A DNA stretch of 64,000 nucleotides from Pseudomonas tritici (GTDB lineage Bacteria > Pseudomonadota > Gammaproteobacteria > Pseudomonadales > Pseudomonadaceae). Each line of letters starts with the position of its first letter. The first letter of the stretch is position 1. Shown in pieces: positions 1-9,892 of this stretch. The DNA is taken from assembly GCF_014268275.3 (NCBI RefSeq), contig NZ_CP077084.1, positions 5,452,501 through 5,516,500 of the forward strand, read 5' to 3'. The translations under genes and the position numbers were made by a program. Below the pieces are notes generated by a model, which saw only the letters and a list, made by a program, of their open reading frames with translations, had not been told where the DNA came from and searched no databases.

Positions 1-578
1 GGGATCCGGCGCATTACAGGCGGTATTCGCAGCACTAAGAGCAACACACCTATAGAAGCATAGATAGCCCACTCCTTCAGATCAGCCCGCACAATCCACA
101 GCATATGCAGCAAGCCGAGGCCAAGAATCACATACACCAGGCGATGCAGCTTCTTCCAACGACTCCCCAGCCGACGCTGACTATAACGATTCGACGTCAC
201 CGCCAATACCAACAGCAACAGGAACCCCAACGCCCCCACAATGATGTAAGGCCGCTTGCGCAATTCCACGCCCAACTGCGTCCAATCCAACCCCAGTACA
301 AACACACAATAAGCAGCCAGATGGAGCACCACATAGGCAAAGCACCACAAACCCAACTGCCTCCGCACTGCTATCCACCCCGCCCAACCGCTAAGCTTCT
401 GCAGCGGGGTCATCCCCAGCGTGATCAGCAACAAGATCAACGTACCCAGCCCCAGTCGATCGACCAGAACCTTGCCCGGATCAGGCCCGAGGGCGAAACC
501 CCACGCCTCATACAGCCAATACAACGGCCATATCGCCGCAGCTATAAAGACGCCAATGCGCCAAACTGGATAGCGCAT
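1..578 (-). CDS. msrQ: MsrQ, haem-binding membrane subunit of the MsrPQ methionine sulfoxide reductase (3' end cut by window)
   Basis: The frame is open from ATG at 578 to the window edge, 192 residues with no stop, so the C-terminus is missing (family about 200 residues). The start overlaps the msrP stop as TGATG, which indicates translational coupling. The product begins [18 protein letters not shown] and has several hydrophobic helices separated by basic loops, with histidines inside helices (for example around LHLAAY and LHRLVY) as in ferric-reductase-like b-type cytochromes. In this family MsrQ passes electrons from the respiratory chain to periplasmic MsrP, which repairs oxidised methionines in envelope proteins. 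The identity follows from adjacency and membrane pattern. Confidence 0.9.
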   Translation of the reverse strand, partial: MRYPVWRIGVFIAAAIWPLYWLYEAWGFALGPDPGKVLVDRLGLGTLILLLITLGMTPLQKLSGWAGWIAVRRQLGLWCFAYVVLHLAAYCVFVLGLDWTQLGVELRKRPYIIVGALGFLLLLVLAVTSNRYSQRRLGSRWKKLHRLVYVILGLGLLHMLWIVRADLKEWAIYASIGVLLLVLRIPPVMRRI

Positions 579-1591
579 CAGTAGTTCTTCCGCAAATCCA
601 GACCGGTATAAAGAGAAGCCACCTCATCGGAGTAGCCGTTGAACATCTGCGTTTCACGCACATTCGGACTGAACAGGCCGCTCGGCAGACGACGCTCCCG
701 CGCCTGAGTCCAGCGAGGGTGGTCGACCGTTGGGTTCACATTCGCATAGAACCCATACTCATCCGCAGCGATGCTCTGCCAAGTGGTTTTCGGTTGCTCG
801 CTCACGAGACTGATCCGCACAATGGACTTCACACTCTTGAAGCCATACTTCCAAGGCACAACCAAGCGTAGCGGCGCGCCGTTCTGGTTGGGCAATTCAC
901 GCCCATACATGCCAACAGCCAGGATCGCCAGCGGGTTCATCGCCTCATCCAGGCGCAACCCTTCTATATAAGGCCAATCGATCAAGCCGAAACTCGAACG
1001 CTGGCCCGGCATACTCTTGGAATCCTGAAGAGTTTCAAAGCGGATGTACTTGGCCTTGGAGGTTGGCTCAACCTGCTTGAGCAAGGCCGAGATCGGAAAG
1101 CCGATCCAGGGGATGACCATCGACCACGCCTCGACGCAGCGCAGACGGTAGATCCGTTCTTCCAATTGATACGGCTTCATAAAGTCTTCCAGGGCATATC
1201 GCCCCGGCTTGGCGACTTCGCCATCAATCACCACACTCCAGGGCTCGGTCTTGAGCGAGCCCGCATTCGCTGCGGGATCACCCTTGTCCGTACCAAACTC
1301 ATAGAAGTTGTTGTAGTGAGTCGCATCCTTGAACGGCGTGATCGCTTCGTCCTTTACCGTAACTGCCTGCCATTGGGTACTCGGCAGCTTCTCGGCAAAC
1401 CAGCTCGGCGCCCTGCCCGCTTCAACATCAGCATAACGTGAGGCTTCCTCAGCATTGGCCCAACGCGGCAAACTGCTGGCTGCGATGCCGGCAAGCGCAC
1501 CACCAAGCAAGCTGCGGCGAGAAAGATAGAAAGATTCAGGAGTGACATCCGATTCATGGCAATCGGACGCTTTAGGCAACTTGATTAACAT
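578..1591 (-). CDS. msrP: MsrP, periplasmic molybdopterin methionine sulfoxide reductase catalytic subunit
   Basis: This 337-residue protein has a twin-arginine signal near residues 24-45 (SRRSLLGG, then a hydrophobic stretch and an AxA-like site at WANA), so it should be exported folded with its cofactor by Tat. The conserved cysteine in the RLRCVEAW motif (residue 152) is the expected molybdenum ligand. Family role: reduction of protein-bound methionine sulfoxide in the periplasm, with electrons from MsrQ. It is the first gene of a two-gene operon with msrQ. The 63-bp gap to pssA upstream holds a 9-bp inverted repeat (about 1595-1640) but no clear T-run. Confidence 0.95.
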   Translation of the reverse strand: MLIKLPKASDCHESDVTPESFYLSRRSLLGGALAGIAASSLPRWANAEEASRYADVEAGRAPSWFAEKLPSTQWQAVTVKDEAITPFKDATHYNNFYEFGTDKGDPAANAGSLKTEPWSVVIDGEVAKPGRYALEDFMKPYQLEERIYRLRCVEAWSMVIPWIGFPISALLKQVEPTSKAKYIRFETLQDSKSMPGQRSSFGLIDWPYIEGLRLDEAMNPLAILAVGMYGRELPNQNGAPLRLVVPWKYGFKSVKSIVRISLVSEQPKTTWQSIAADEYGFYANVNPTVDHPRWTQARERRLPSGLFSPNVRETQMFNGYSDEVASLYTGLDLRKNY

Positions 1592-1654
1592 GGCAACTCC
1601 GCAGCGTTGGAGAACTGATGCACCAATAGACTGCGGAGTATGGGGGAAATTACA

Positions 1655-2512
1655 TTAAGGCAATGTTTTGTCGCGGCGCAGATGCAACAGATACTGAACC
1701 GGGCCCGAAGCGGCGTAGACCAGGAACGCCAGCAACAGAATACGCGGAGGATCACTGAACACCACGGCGAACACCAGCACCACTGCCAGGATTGCCACGA
1801 AAGGCACGCGCCCCTTGAGGTCCAGCTCCTTGAAGCTGTTGTACTTGATGTTGCTGACCATCAGCATGCCGGCAGCAGCTACCATCAACGCCACCAGGAA
1901 CGACATTTTCGAACCCTGAATGCCGTAATCACTGAACGCCCAGACAATACCTGCCACCACCCCCGCAGCCGCCGGGCTGGCAAGACCGATGAAATACCGC
2001 TTGTCAGCAGTCCCCACCTGAGTATTGAAGCGCGCCAGACGCAAAGCAGCGCCCGCAACATAGATGAAGGCGACCATCCAGCCAACCTTACCCATATCAC
2101 CCAGCGCCCAGGCAAATGCCAGCAACGCGGGGGCTACACCAAACGCGACCATATCCGACAACGAGTCGTACTCGGCACCGAAGGCGCTTTGCGTGTTAGT
2201 CATGCGTGCCACACGACCATCAAGGCCGTCGAGCACCATGGCAACGAAAATGGCAATGGCAGCAAAACCGAAATACTTACTGGCACTCACCGCATCACCC
2301 GCCGCCAGCGCACTTTGGGCGCTCATGGAGTTGATGATGGAATAGAAGCCGGCAAACAGGTTTGCCGTAGTGAACAGGTTCGGCAAAAGATAGATGCCAC
2401 GATGCCGGACCTTGCGACCTTCGGCGTCATGCCCTTCTTCGACATGCTCATCGATCGGCAGCAGGCTTTCGGCGTCAGAAGCCTGGTGTGGCTCTTCGGG
2501 ACGTTCGCTCAT
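1655..2512 (-). CDS. pssA: CDP-diacylglycerol--serine O-phosphatidyltransferase
   Basis: The 285-residue protein makes phosphatidylserine from CDP-diacylglycerol and serine, the committed step to phosphatidylethanolamine, in the inner membrane. The CDP-alcohol phosphotransferase signature DG-x2-AR-x8-G-x3-D-x3-D is visible in DGLDGRVARMTNTQ followed by GAEYDSLSD. A polar N-terminus of about 40 residues precedes roughly eight hydrophobic helices. An AAGG ribosome site lies about 9 bases before the ATG. It sits between msrP and ilvC on the same strand but is separated from ilvC by a strong terminator, so it is probably its own unit. Confidence 0.95.
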   Translation of the reverse strand: MSERPEEPHQASDAESLLPIDEHVEEGHDAEGRKVRHRGIYLLPNLFTTANLFAGFYSIINSMSAQSALAAGDAVSASKYFGFAAIAIFVAMVLDGLDGRVARMTNTQSAFGAEYDSLSDMVAFGVAPALLAFAWALGDMGKVGWMVAFIYVAGAALRLARFNTQVGTADKRYFIGLASPAAAGVVAGIVWAFSDYGIQGSKMSFLVALMVAAAGMLMVSNIKYNSFKELDLKGRVPFVAILAVVLVFAVVFSDPPRILLLAFLVYAASGPVQYLLHLRRDKTLP

Positions 2513-2612
2513 GGACTTTACCTTGCAACGGTGTGAAAAAATTCGACAAATACTTGCGGCGAGTGTTCGCCCGCAAACGATGCAGCTTTATACCAGAACC
2601 AGCCCACAAACG

Positions 2613-2640
2613 AAAAAACGCGGCCTAGGCCGCGTTTTCC
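2613..2640 (-). terminator. Intrinsic terminator after ilvC
   Basis: A perfect palindrome, AACGCGGCC-TA-GGCCGCGTT, is followed on the minus strand by a run of six T. It lies 16-43 bases beyond the ilvC stop and ends the ilvIHC operon. The A/T symmetry could also let it stop transcripts on the other strand. Confidence 0.85.
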
Positions 2641-2655
2641 GTTGATGCGTACGAC

Positions 2656-3681
<1,026 letters not shown>

Positions 3682-3719
3682 CTATATATCCAGGCCGTAA
3701 GGCCATTCACTAATTTGGG

Positions 3720-4211
3720 TTAGATGCTGAGTACTTTGTCGCCACGGGCAATCCCGGTGACACCACTGCGTACTGTTTCCAGAATCGAGGCCGTCCCGAT
3801 CGATTGGATGAAGCTGTCCAGCTTGTCGCTTGTACCGGTCAGTTGAACGGTATAAACGCTGGCGCTCACATCGACGATCTGCCCGCGATAAATATCGGTA
3901 GTGCGCTTGATCTCGGCACGCTGGGCGCCGGTGGCCTTGACCTTGACCAGCATCAGCTCGCGCTCGATGTGGGCACTCTCCGACAGGTCGACCAGCTTGA
4001 CCACTTCGATCAGCTTGTTGAGGTTCTTGGTGATCTGCTCGATCACCTCATCGTGGCCCACGGTGGTCAACGTCAGGCGCGACAAGGTCGGGTCTTCGGT
4101 TGGGGCCACGGTCAGGCTTTCGATGTTGTAGTTGCGTTGCGAAAACAGGCCGACAACACGAGACAGAGCGCCGGGTTCGTTCTCCAAAAGCAGGGAGATA
4201 ATGTGCCGCAT
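3720..4211 (-). CDS. ilvH: Acetolactate synthase small (regulatory) subunit
   Basis: The 163-residue product starts MRHIISLLLENEPGALSR. I use ATG 4211, which has GGAG 12 bases upstream, rather than the longer frame from 4241 that runs into ilvI. The N-terminal ACT domain (residues about 1-75) is the expected valine-binding, feedback-control part. The C-terminal domain contacts and activates the large subunit. It follows ilvI by only 2 bases, the normal arrangement for the AHAS holoenzyme. Confidence 0.95.
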   Translation of the reverse strand: MRHIISLLLENEPGALSRVVGLFSQRNYNIESLTVAPTEDPTLSRLTLTTVGHDEVIEQITKNLNKLIEVVKLVDLSESAHIERELMLVKVKATGAQRAEIKRTTDIYRGQIVDVSASVYTVQLTGTSDKLDSFIQSIGTASILETVRSGVTGIARGDKVLSI

Positions 4212-4213
4212 GA

Positions 4214-5938
4214 TTAAGTACGCTCCGTCTTGTTCAGCCACATGTCGCGCATCGAGCCGTCTTTGATCTGCATCGGGTAGACGTGCTCGCTGGTATCCAC
4301 CTTGATATCGATGAACACCAAGCGATCTTTCATGGCGAACGCTTCTTCCATCTTCGGCTTCAGATCTTTCAAGTCGGTGATGCGAATGCCGACGTGGCCA
4401 TAGGCTTCAACCAATTTGACGAAATCTGGCAGCGACTCCATGTAGGAATGGGAGTGACGGCTGTTGTAGCTCATGTCCTGCCACTGACGAACCATGCCCA
4501 GCACGCCGTTGTTCAAGCAGACGATCTTCACCGGAAGGCCGTACTGCAGGCACGTCGACAGTTCCTGGATGTTCATCTGGATGCTGCCCTCACCGGTGAC
4601 GCACGCGACGTCGGTGTCCGGGAAGCTCAGTTTCACGCCCATGGCCGCAGGAAAACCAAAGCCCATCGTGCCCAGGCCACCGGAATTGATCCAGCGATTA
4701 GGCTTGTCGAACTTGTAGTACTGCGCGGCGAACATCTGGTGCTGGCCCACGTCGGAGGTCACAAAGGCGTCGCCCTTGGTCACTTCGCACAGGGTCTCGA
4801 TCACGGTTTGTGGCTTGATGATGCTGCCGTCGCCCTTATCGTAAGGGAACAGGCCACGATCACCGCGCCATTCGTCAATCTGCTTCCACCAACTGGCGAC
4901 GGATTCCTTGTTCGGCGCTTCGCCGATGTCCTTGAGCGCGGCAACCATCTCGGTCAATACGCTTTCAACCGGACCTACGATCGGCACATCGGCCTTGATG
5001 GTCTTGGAGATGGACGCAGGGTCGATGTCGATATGGATGATCTTGGCGTTCGGGCAGAATTTGCTCGCGCCGTTGATTACCCGGTCATCGAAACGTGCAC
5101 CCACTGCCAGGATCACGTCGGCATGGTGCATCGCCAGGTTGGCGGTGTAGCTGCCGTGCATGCCGAGCATGCCGACAAACTGGCGATCCGTACCCGGGAA
5201 TGCGCCGAGGCCCATCAAGGTGTTGGTCACCGGCAGGTTGAGCAGCTTGGCCAGTTCGGTCAGCGGTGCGGAACCGCCGCCCAGAATCACACCACCACCC
5301 GAATACAACACGGGACGCTTGGCCGCCAGGAGCATTTCTGCTGCCTTGCGAATTTGCCCCGAGTGCCCACGAACGGCCGGGCTGTAGGAACGCAGCTTGG
5401 CTTTTTTCGGGAAGACGTATTCGAATTTTTCCGCCGGGTTGGTCATGTCTTTCGGGATATCAACCACCACAGGGCCCGGGCGACCGGACTGTGCGAGGTA
5501 GAAGGCCTTCTTCATGATTTCCGGGATTTCCGAGGCATGCTTGATCATGAAGCTGTGTTTCACGATCGGCCGGGAGATACCGATCATGTCGGTTTCCTGG
5601 AATGCATCGGTACCGACCATGGTGCTTGCCACCTGGCCAGAAATGATCACCATCGGGATGGAGTCCATATAGGCAGTCGCGATGCCGGTAATGGCATTGG
5701 TTGCGCCTGGGCCGGATGTTACCAGTACCACACCGGCTTTACCGGTGGCACGGGCATAACCGTCAGCCATATGGGTCGCGGCCTGTTCGTGGCGAACCAG
5801 GATGTGGGTAACAGCCGGTTCCTTGAACAGTGCGTCGTAGACATGCAGCAGAGCACCACCTGGGTACCCGTAGATATAGTCGACGCCTTCGTCACGCAAA
5901 AAGCGGACGAGCATCTCACCGCCAGATAAAAGCTCCAC
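4214..5938 (-). CDS. ilvI: Acetolactate synthase large (catalytic) subunit
   Basis: This 574-residue thiamine-diphosphate enzyme condenses two pyruvates, or pyruvate and 2-oxobutyrate. I choose the GTG at 5938 ([10 protein letters not shown]) because AGAGG lies 8 bases before it. The GTG at 5947 in the same frame would overlap that ribosome site. Visible motifs are YGYPGGALL with the catalytic Glu in [18 protein letters not shown], and the ThDP/Mg motif at [14 protein letters not shown] with the downstream Asn ([10 protein letters not shown]). It is first in ilvI-ilvH-ilvC and is preceded by a leader of about 260 bases. Confidence 0.96.
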   Translation of the reverse strand: MELLSGGEMLVRFLRDEGVDYIYGYPGGALLHVYDALFKEPAVTHILVRHEQAATHMADGYARATGKAGVVLVTSGPGATNAITGIATAYMDSIPMVIISGQVASTMVGTDAFQETDMIGISRPIVKHSFMIKHASEIPEIMKKAFYLAQSGRPGPVVVDIPKDMTNPAEKFEYVFPKKAKLRSYSPAVRGHSGQIRKAAEMLLAAKRPVLYSGGGVILGGGSAPLTELAKLLNLPVTNTLMGLGAFPGTDRQFVGMLGMHGSYTANLAMHHADVILAVGARFDDRVINGASKFCPNAKIIHIDIDPASISKTIKADVPIVGPVESVLTEMVAALKDIGEAPNKESVASWWKQIDEWRGDRGLFPYDKGDGSIIKPQTVIETLCEVTKGDAFVTSDVGQHQMFAAQYYKFDKPNRWINSGGLGTMGFGFPAAMGVKLSFPDTDVACVTGEGSIQMNIQELSTCLQYGLPVKIVCLNNGVLGMVRQWQDMSYNSRHSHSYMESLPDFVKLVEAYGHVGIRITDLKDLKPKMEEAFAMKDRLVFIDIKVDTSEHVYPMQIKDGSMRDMWLNKTERT

Positions 5939-6232
5939 GTTGTTCACCTCTAAAACGCCAGAATACCGTCCGTTGAAAACCGACGGGTCTTAATAGGTTT
6001 ACTTCTCAACAGAGCATGAGCGACGGTGGTCGCCGACTACGTCAGCACTGACTGAGCAAGTATTGGGATCGTCCCAAGTGTTGCGGGCTTTTCCCACCCA
6101 GCGCGAGGTAACGCGTTGCGGGTGTAACAGGTCGGCGCGGATGTGCGCCTCATGATCTGCTGAGCGGGCCTGCTTCTGGCAGTCCCGATACAGCGGACTT
6201 TGGATTCTTCTGTTTCAGCCCCTTCAAGTCAA
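5939..6232 (-). promoter_or_regulatory. ilvI promoter and long leader with possible leader peptide
   Basis: On the minus strand TTGACT (6232-6227) and AAGAAT (6209-6204) are 17 bases apart, a good sigma-70 promoter. The implied leader of about 260 bases holds several small hairpins, for example GCGAC-CACC-GTCGC and CCGTC-N11-GACGG near ilvI. It also holds a 38-codon ORF (6153-6037) in which 6 of the last 14 residues are Leu, Ile or Val. No strong ribosome site precedes that ORF and no clean terminator precedes ilvI, so attenuation is only a suggestion. Nothing else is seen from 6233 to 6340. Confidence 0.5.
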
Positions 6233-6340
6233 GCAATAATTGCGCTTTTTTCCAACTAAGCGCATGAGAACGTAGAAGAAAGGGGTTTGAGGAGGGATAA
6301 AACTCGCCTGAATGTCGTCAAGCGGTAGAAATGTGCGCAA

Positions 6341-6363
6341 GACTGCCGGAAAACCCGGCAGTC
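6341..6363 (-). terminator. Probable terminator after yqcC
   Basis: A perfect 9-bp stem (GACTGCCGG with CCGGCAGTC, five-base loop) lies 7 bases beyond the yqcC stop. The following T-run is weak (TTGCGC), so efficiency is uncertain. Confidence 0.6.
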
Positions 6364-6369
6364 AGGCAA

Positions 6370-6699
6370 TTAACGAGCGTCGGCGATCAGTTGGTCGAAC
6401 TTTTTCAGCGCATTGCGCAAGCCGAGGCTTTCCAGCGGGCGGTCAGCGTAGACCATCTCCGCCATCTCCATGATCCCCGAAGCATTTGGCAATGGCAGGT
6501 CCTGCTCGAGGATCTGCTTCATGCGCACCAGGAAGATCCATTGCAGCCACTGGTGAAAGTCCAGGGTGTCTACCGAAAAGGGCTCAACGCTGCTGAGTGC
6601 CTCGACGCTGGGGGACACCTCGTCCCACCAGCCCTGCACGCGCAATTCGCGCTCAATCAGCAATAACTGTTCGGCAATTGCGGGAAAGCGTGCATCCAT
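6370..6699 (-). CDS. YqcC family protein (DUF446)
   Basis: A small soluble protein of 109 residues with the family pattern: an N-terminal LLLIERELRVQGWW segment, a central FHQWLQWIFLVRMKQILE helix and a C-terminal LDQLIADAR-like end. The function is not established. Its start touches the stop of the upstream LpoP-like gene (6699), so the two are probably translated together. It is last in the mrcB-lpoP-yqcC group and is followed by a hairpin. No membrane segment or signal peptide is present. Confidence 0.85.
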   Translation of the reverse strand: MDARFPAIAEQLLLIERELRVQGWWDEVSPSVEALSSVEPFSVDTLDFHQWLQWIFLVRMKQILEQDLPLPNASGIMEMAEMVYADRPLESLGLRNALKKFDQLIADAR

Positions 6700-7433
6700 C
6701 AGAGGCTGACCTTGGCTTTCTGGCGAGCCTGGGCCGCGCCGGCTGCGTCACCTTGTGCGGCACGCGCGTCACCAATCAAGGCCCACAGACTGGCTTGCAG
6801 GTCTGGACGACCGTTAGCCAGACTCAGGCCCCGACGGGCAAACTGCTCGGCTTGCGGCGCGTCGCCCTGGGCCATGCGTACTTGCGCCAAGCGGTACAAC
6901 ACTTGAGGCTCGCGAGGTGCAACACGCTGGGCACGCTCAAGGCTGGACGAAGCGCCGTTCAAATCCCCCCCTGCCTGCTGTTGCTGGGCAGTGGTCAGCA
7001 GCGCCAGCACCGGGCCGTCCAATTGCTCATCAGCCGACAGGCCGCCACCGCTGGAGGATGACGGAATACCACTTGGCGTCGACGGCATGTTGTAGGTGCC
7101 TTGATTGATCGGCGCCGCTTGAACCGGCGTGGAGTCAATCGGGCCCGAGGTGCTTGGGCCCGGCGTCCAGGGCTCAGCACTGATCGGCGCCGATGCCGCT
7201 GCGCCGCCGCCTGGCACCATCACCACCACGCCGGAATCCTGTGGCATTGCCTGGGTCGTTGCCTGCGCAGGGCGCTGGGTCACGGTTTGACGGAACCCGC
7301 CATTGGCCGAAATCCGGTCGTTATTGGAGACGGCTGTGCTGGAGTCCACCACGGGAATGGAGCCGCGTTGGACGCTGGAGCAACCGCTGAGCAAAGCCAG
7401 AGCTGTAATAGCTGGAAACAACCATTTGTTCAC
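6699..7433 (-). CDS. lpoP: TPR lipoprotein next to mrcB, probable PBP1b activator LpoP
   Basis: The 244-residue product begins with a lipoprotein signal (LALLSGC, lipid-accepting Cys at about residue 18). A Pro/Ser/Gly/Ala-rich linker of about 100 residues follows, then a C-terminal alpha-helical TPR region (about residues 130-240, LLTTAQQQQAGG, VLYRLAQVRMAQGD, LWALIGDARAAQGD). From memory, pseudomonads use a TPR lipoprotein, LpoP, encoded beside ponB/mrcB to activate PBP1b in place of enterobacterial LpoB. Adjacency (16 bases after mrcB) and architecture fit that role. The assignment is by context and domain, not by alignment. Confidence 0.75.
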   Translation of the reverse strand: MNKWLFPAITALALLSGCSSVQRGSIPVVDSSTAVSNNDRISANGGFRQTVTQRPAQATTQAMPQDSGVVVMVPGGGAAASAPISAEPWTPGPSTSGPIDSTPVQAAPINQGTYNMPSTPSGIPSSSSGGGLSADEQLDGPVLALLTTAQQQQAGGDLNGASSSLERAQRVAPREPQVLYRLAQVRMAQGDAPQAEQFARRGLSLANGRPDLQASLWALIGDARAAQGDAAGAAQARQKAKVSL

Positions 7434-7449
7434 TTGAAACCCTCTTTGC

Positions 7450-9774
7450 TTAATTCATCCAGCCCTTGACCCAATCCATCACCGATTCCGCGTCAGCAGG
7501 GGCACTGCCACCGCACGCGGCACCGGGTGGCGGTTCGCTGCCGCGAATATACGGCATCTGCACCGCCCCCGGACAATTGGAATCGGAGCCTTGACCCGTG
7601 TGCGGATCAATCCAGGCCTGCACGATGTTATCCGGCTGCGGCATGTTCAACGGCAGCGGGTCGGCCTTGCGCATGAAACTGGTCCAGACCTGCAGCGCAC
7701 CGGTGGCACCGGTGAACGGGGTCTTGCCGTTATCGTCACGCCCCAGCCACACCACCGCCAGCACGTCCTGGCCGAAGCCGGCGAACCAACTGTCGCGCGA
7801 ATCGTTACTGGTACCGGTCTTGCCCGCCAGCGTCAGGTTCGATGGCAGGACCTTATAGACAGAACTACCGGTACCTTCACGCATCACGCGCTGCATGGCG
7901 TTCTGAATCAGATAGATGGAGCCCGCATCAAAACGTTGCTGAATCTGGAACGGGTAACGCTTGAGCGGCTCGCCTTCGGCAGTCAACACGCTGCGGATCC
8001 CGCGCATCGGTGTATTGAAACCACCGTTGGCTAGGGTCTGGTACATGGTTGCGACTTCCATCGGGGTCATCGCGCCAGCGCCCAGCAGGATCGACGGAAA
8101 GGCCGGGAATTCACGGGTGACACCCAGTCGCGCGATCGTCTTGAGGACGTTCGGCACGCCGACTTCAAGGCCGAGGCGGGAAGTGGAGATGTTGTAGGAG
8201 TGAGCGATCCCTTGGTATAGGAACACCGTACCGTGGGAGCGACGGTCGAAGTTCTGCGGCGTCCACACCTGGCCATCAGCCCCCTTGACCGACAATGGAT
8301 CATCCGACAGCCAACTGGTCAGCGTGTATTTGCTCGGCTTTTCCAAGGCGGTCAGGTAAACCGCAGGCTTGACCAGCGAACCGATTGGCCGTACCGCATC
8401 CAGCGCGCGGTTGAAACCGGCGAAGCTGGCCTGGCGACTGCCGATCATGGCCTGCACTTCACCGGTTTCCGGGTTGGTCACGACCATTGCCGCTTCGACT
8501 TCATCGGAGCCTTTACGCCCCGTGAGGCGCTTGAAGGTGTCATTGACGGACGCTTCGGCTTTCATCTGCAGGATCGGGTCGAAACTGGTGAAGATCCGCA
8601 GGCCCTCTTCGGTCAAGTCTTCGTCGCGGTAATCTTCACGCAGTTGGCGTTTGACCAGATCGATAAAGCCTGGGAAGGAGCTGTCCGCCAGCTTGCCGCG
8701 GGTTGTTACACCCAGTGGCATTTTCTTCGCCGCGGCGACTTGGTCCGCCGTCGCAACGCCCTGTTGCTCAAGCACATCGAGCACCAGGTTACGACGTTCC
8801 AGTGCGCGCTCAGGGTTACGACGCGGGTTGTAGTAGGAAGGCCCCTTGACCATGCCCACCAGCAGCGCAACCTGATGCAGCTTCAATTCGGAAAGCGGCT
8901 GGCCAAAGAAGAACTGGCTGGCCAAGCCAAAACCATGCACGGCGCGCTGGCCGTCTTGGCCGACGAACACCTCATTGAGGTACGCCTCTAGGATTTCCTG
9001 CTTGCTGTAGTGCAGCTCCAGCAACATCGCCATCATGGCTTCGGTGAGCTTGCGCGTCAGGCTGCGCTCATTGGTCAGGTAGAAGTTCTTGACCAATTGT
9101 TGCGTGAGCGTGCTGCCGCCCTGGGTCATCTTACCGCCAGAGGTGTTCACCCAAACCGCGCGGGCAATCGACTTCGGCGAGACGCCCCAGTGGTGGTAAA
9201 AATCGCGGTCTTCGACGGCAACCAGGGTTTCCAGCAGGTACGGCGGCACCTGATCAAGCTTGATCAGGATGCGATCTTCAAGGTTTTTCGGGTAAATGCC
9301 GCCGATCATCAGCGGTTCCAGTCGAACCACGGGCAGCTTCGAGCCATTGAGCGACGACAACTCGGCAACGTAATCGCCGGAAAAGCGCACGCGCACCGGC
9401 TGGGCTTTTTCCAGGCCTTCGTAGAACTGGAAGCCGCGGGTATTCAGGTCGACGGTGTTACCCGTGACGGCGGCCGCACCCGGACCGTTGCTCACGGGTT
9501 CGCGGCGGTAGCCCAAGGCATCGAGCTCGGTCAGGAAGTCATCCTTGCTCAGCTTCTGGCCGGTGAACAGTTCCAGTGGGCGCGCGTACACCTTGGCCGG
9601 AATGGTCCAGCGCTTGCCGGAGAATTTCTCCTGGACCACAGCGTCGAGGTACACCGCAAAGCCGGCGAGCACCACAAGGCCTACCAAGCCAAGCTTGAGC
9701 GCCCAGCCCAGCCAAGGGCGAAGGCCACGGGAGGGAGGTTTTTTACGGGAACGGGGAGATCGGGTTCGAGTCAT
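7450..9774 (-). CDS. mrcB: Penicillin-binding protein 1B (class A, bifunctional)
   Basis: This 774-residue inner-membrane enzyme polymerises and crosslinks peptidoglycan. A basic cytoplasmic tail is followed by one membrane segment (about residues 22-42). A UB2H-like region comes next, then the glycosyltransferase domain with catalytic Glu in VEDRDFYHH (E188) and GGSTLTQQLVKNFY. The transpeptidase has SLVK (S466 to K469), SYN (526-528) and KTGTS (652-656). All catalytic motifs are intact. It is first in an operon with lpoP and yqcC. Confidence 0.97.
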   Translation of the reverse strand: MTRTRSPRSRKKPPSRGLRPWLGWALKLGLVGLVVLAGFAVYLDAVVQEKFSGKRWTIPAKVYARPLELFTGQKLSKDDFLTELDALGYRREPVSNGPGAAAVTGNTVDLNTRGFQFYEGLEKAQPVRVRFSGDYVAELSSLNGSKLPVVRLEPLMIGGIYPKNLEDRILIKLDQVPPYLLETLVAVEDRDFYHHWGVSPKSIARAVWVNTSGGKMTQGGSTLTQQLVKNFYLTNERSLTRKLTEAMMAMLLELHYSKQEILEAYLNEVFVGQDGQRAVHGFGLASQFFFGQPLSELKLHQVALLVGMVKGPSYYNPRRNPERALERRNLVLDVLEQQGVATADQVAAAKKMPLGVTTRGKLADSSFPGFIDLVKRQLREDYRDEDLTEEGLRIFTSFDPILQMKAEASVNDTFKRLTGRKGSDEVEAAMVVTNPETGEVQAMIGSRQASFAGFNRALDAVRPIGSLVKPAVYLTALEKPSKYTLTSWLSDDPLSVKGADGQVWTPQNFDRRSHGTVFLYQGIAHSYNISTSRLGLEVGVPNVLKTIARLGVTREFPAFPSILLGAGAMTPMEVATMYQTLANGGFNTPMRGIRSVLTAEGEPLKRYPFQIQQRFDAGSIYLIQNAMQRVMREGTGSSVYKVLPSNLTLAGKTGTSNDSRDSWFAGFGQDVLAVVWLGRDDNGKTPFTGATGALQVWTSFMRKADPLPLNMPQPDNIVQAWIDPHTGQGSDSNCPGAVQMPYIRGSEPPPGAACGGSAPADAESVMDWVKGWMN

Positions 9775-9892
9775 GGCGGCGGATTATACGCACTTTATTG
9801 AGGATCAACATGAGCCGGACAGCGGTTTGCACGACCGGCCGCAGCAGCCATAATGCCCGCCATGTTTTTCCCCAGACTCTGAAGGATCGCCC

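Noticed and set aside
105..584. 159-residue plus-strand open frame at the left edge
   Set aside because: It lies opposite msrQ, which is open to the window edge and supported by overlap with msrP. The plus-strand product is a Gln/His/Pro-rich shadow.
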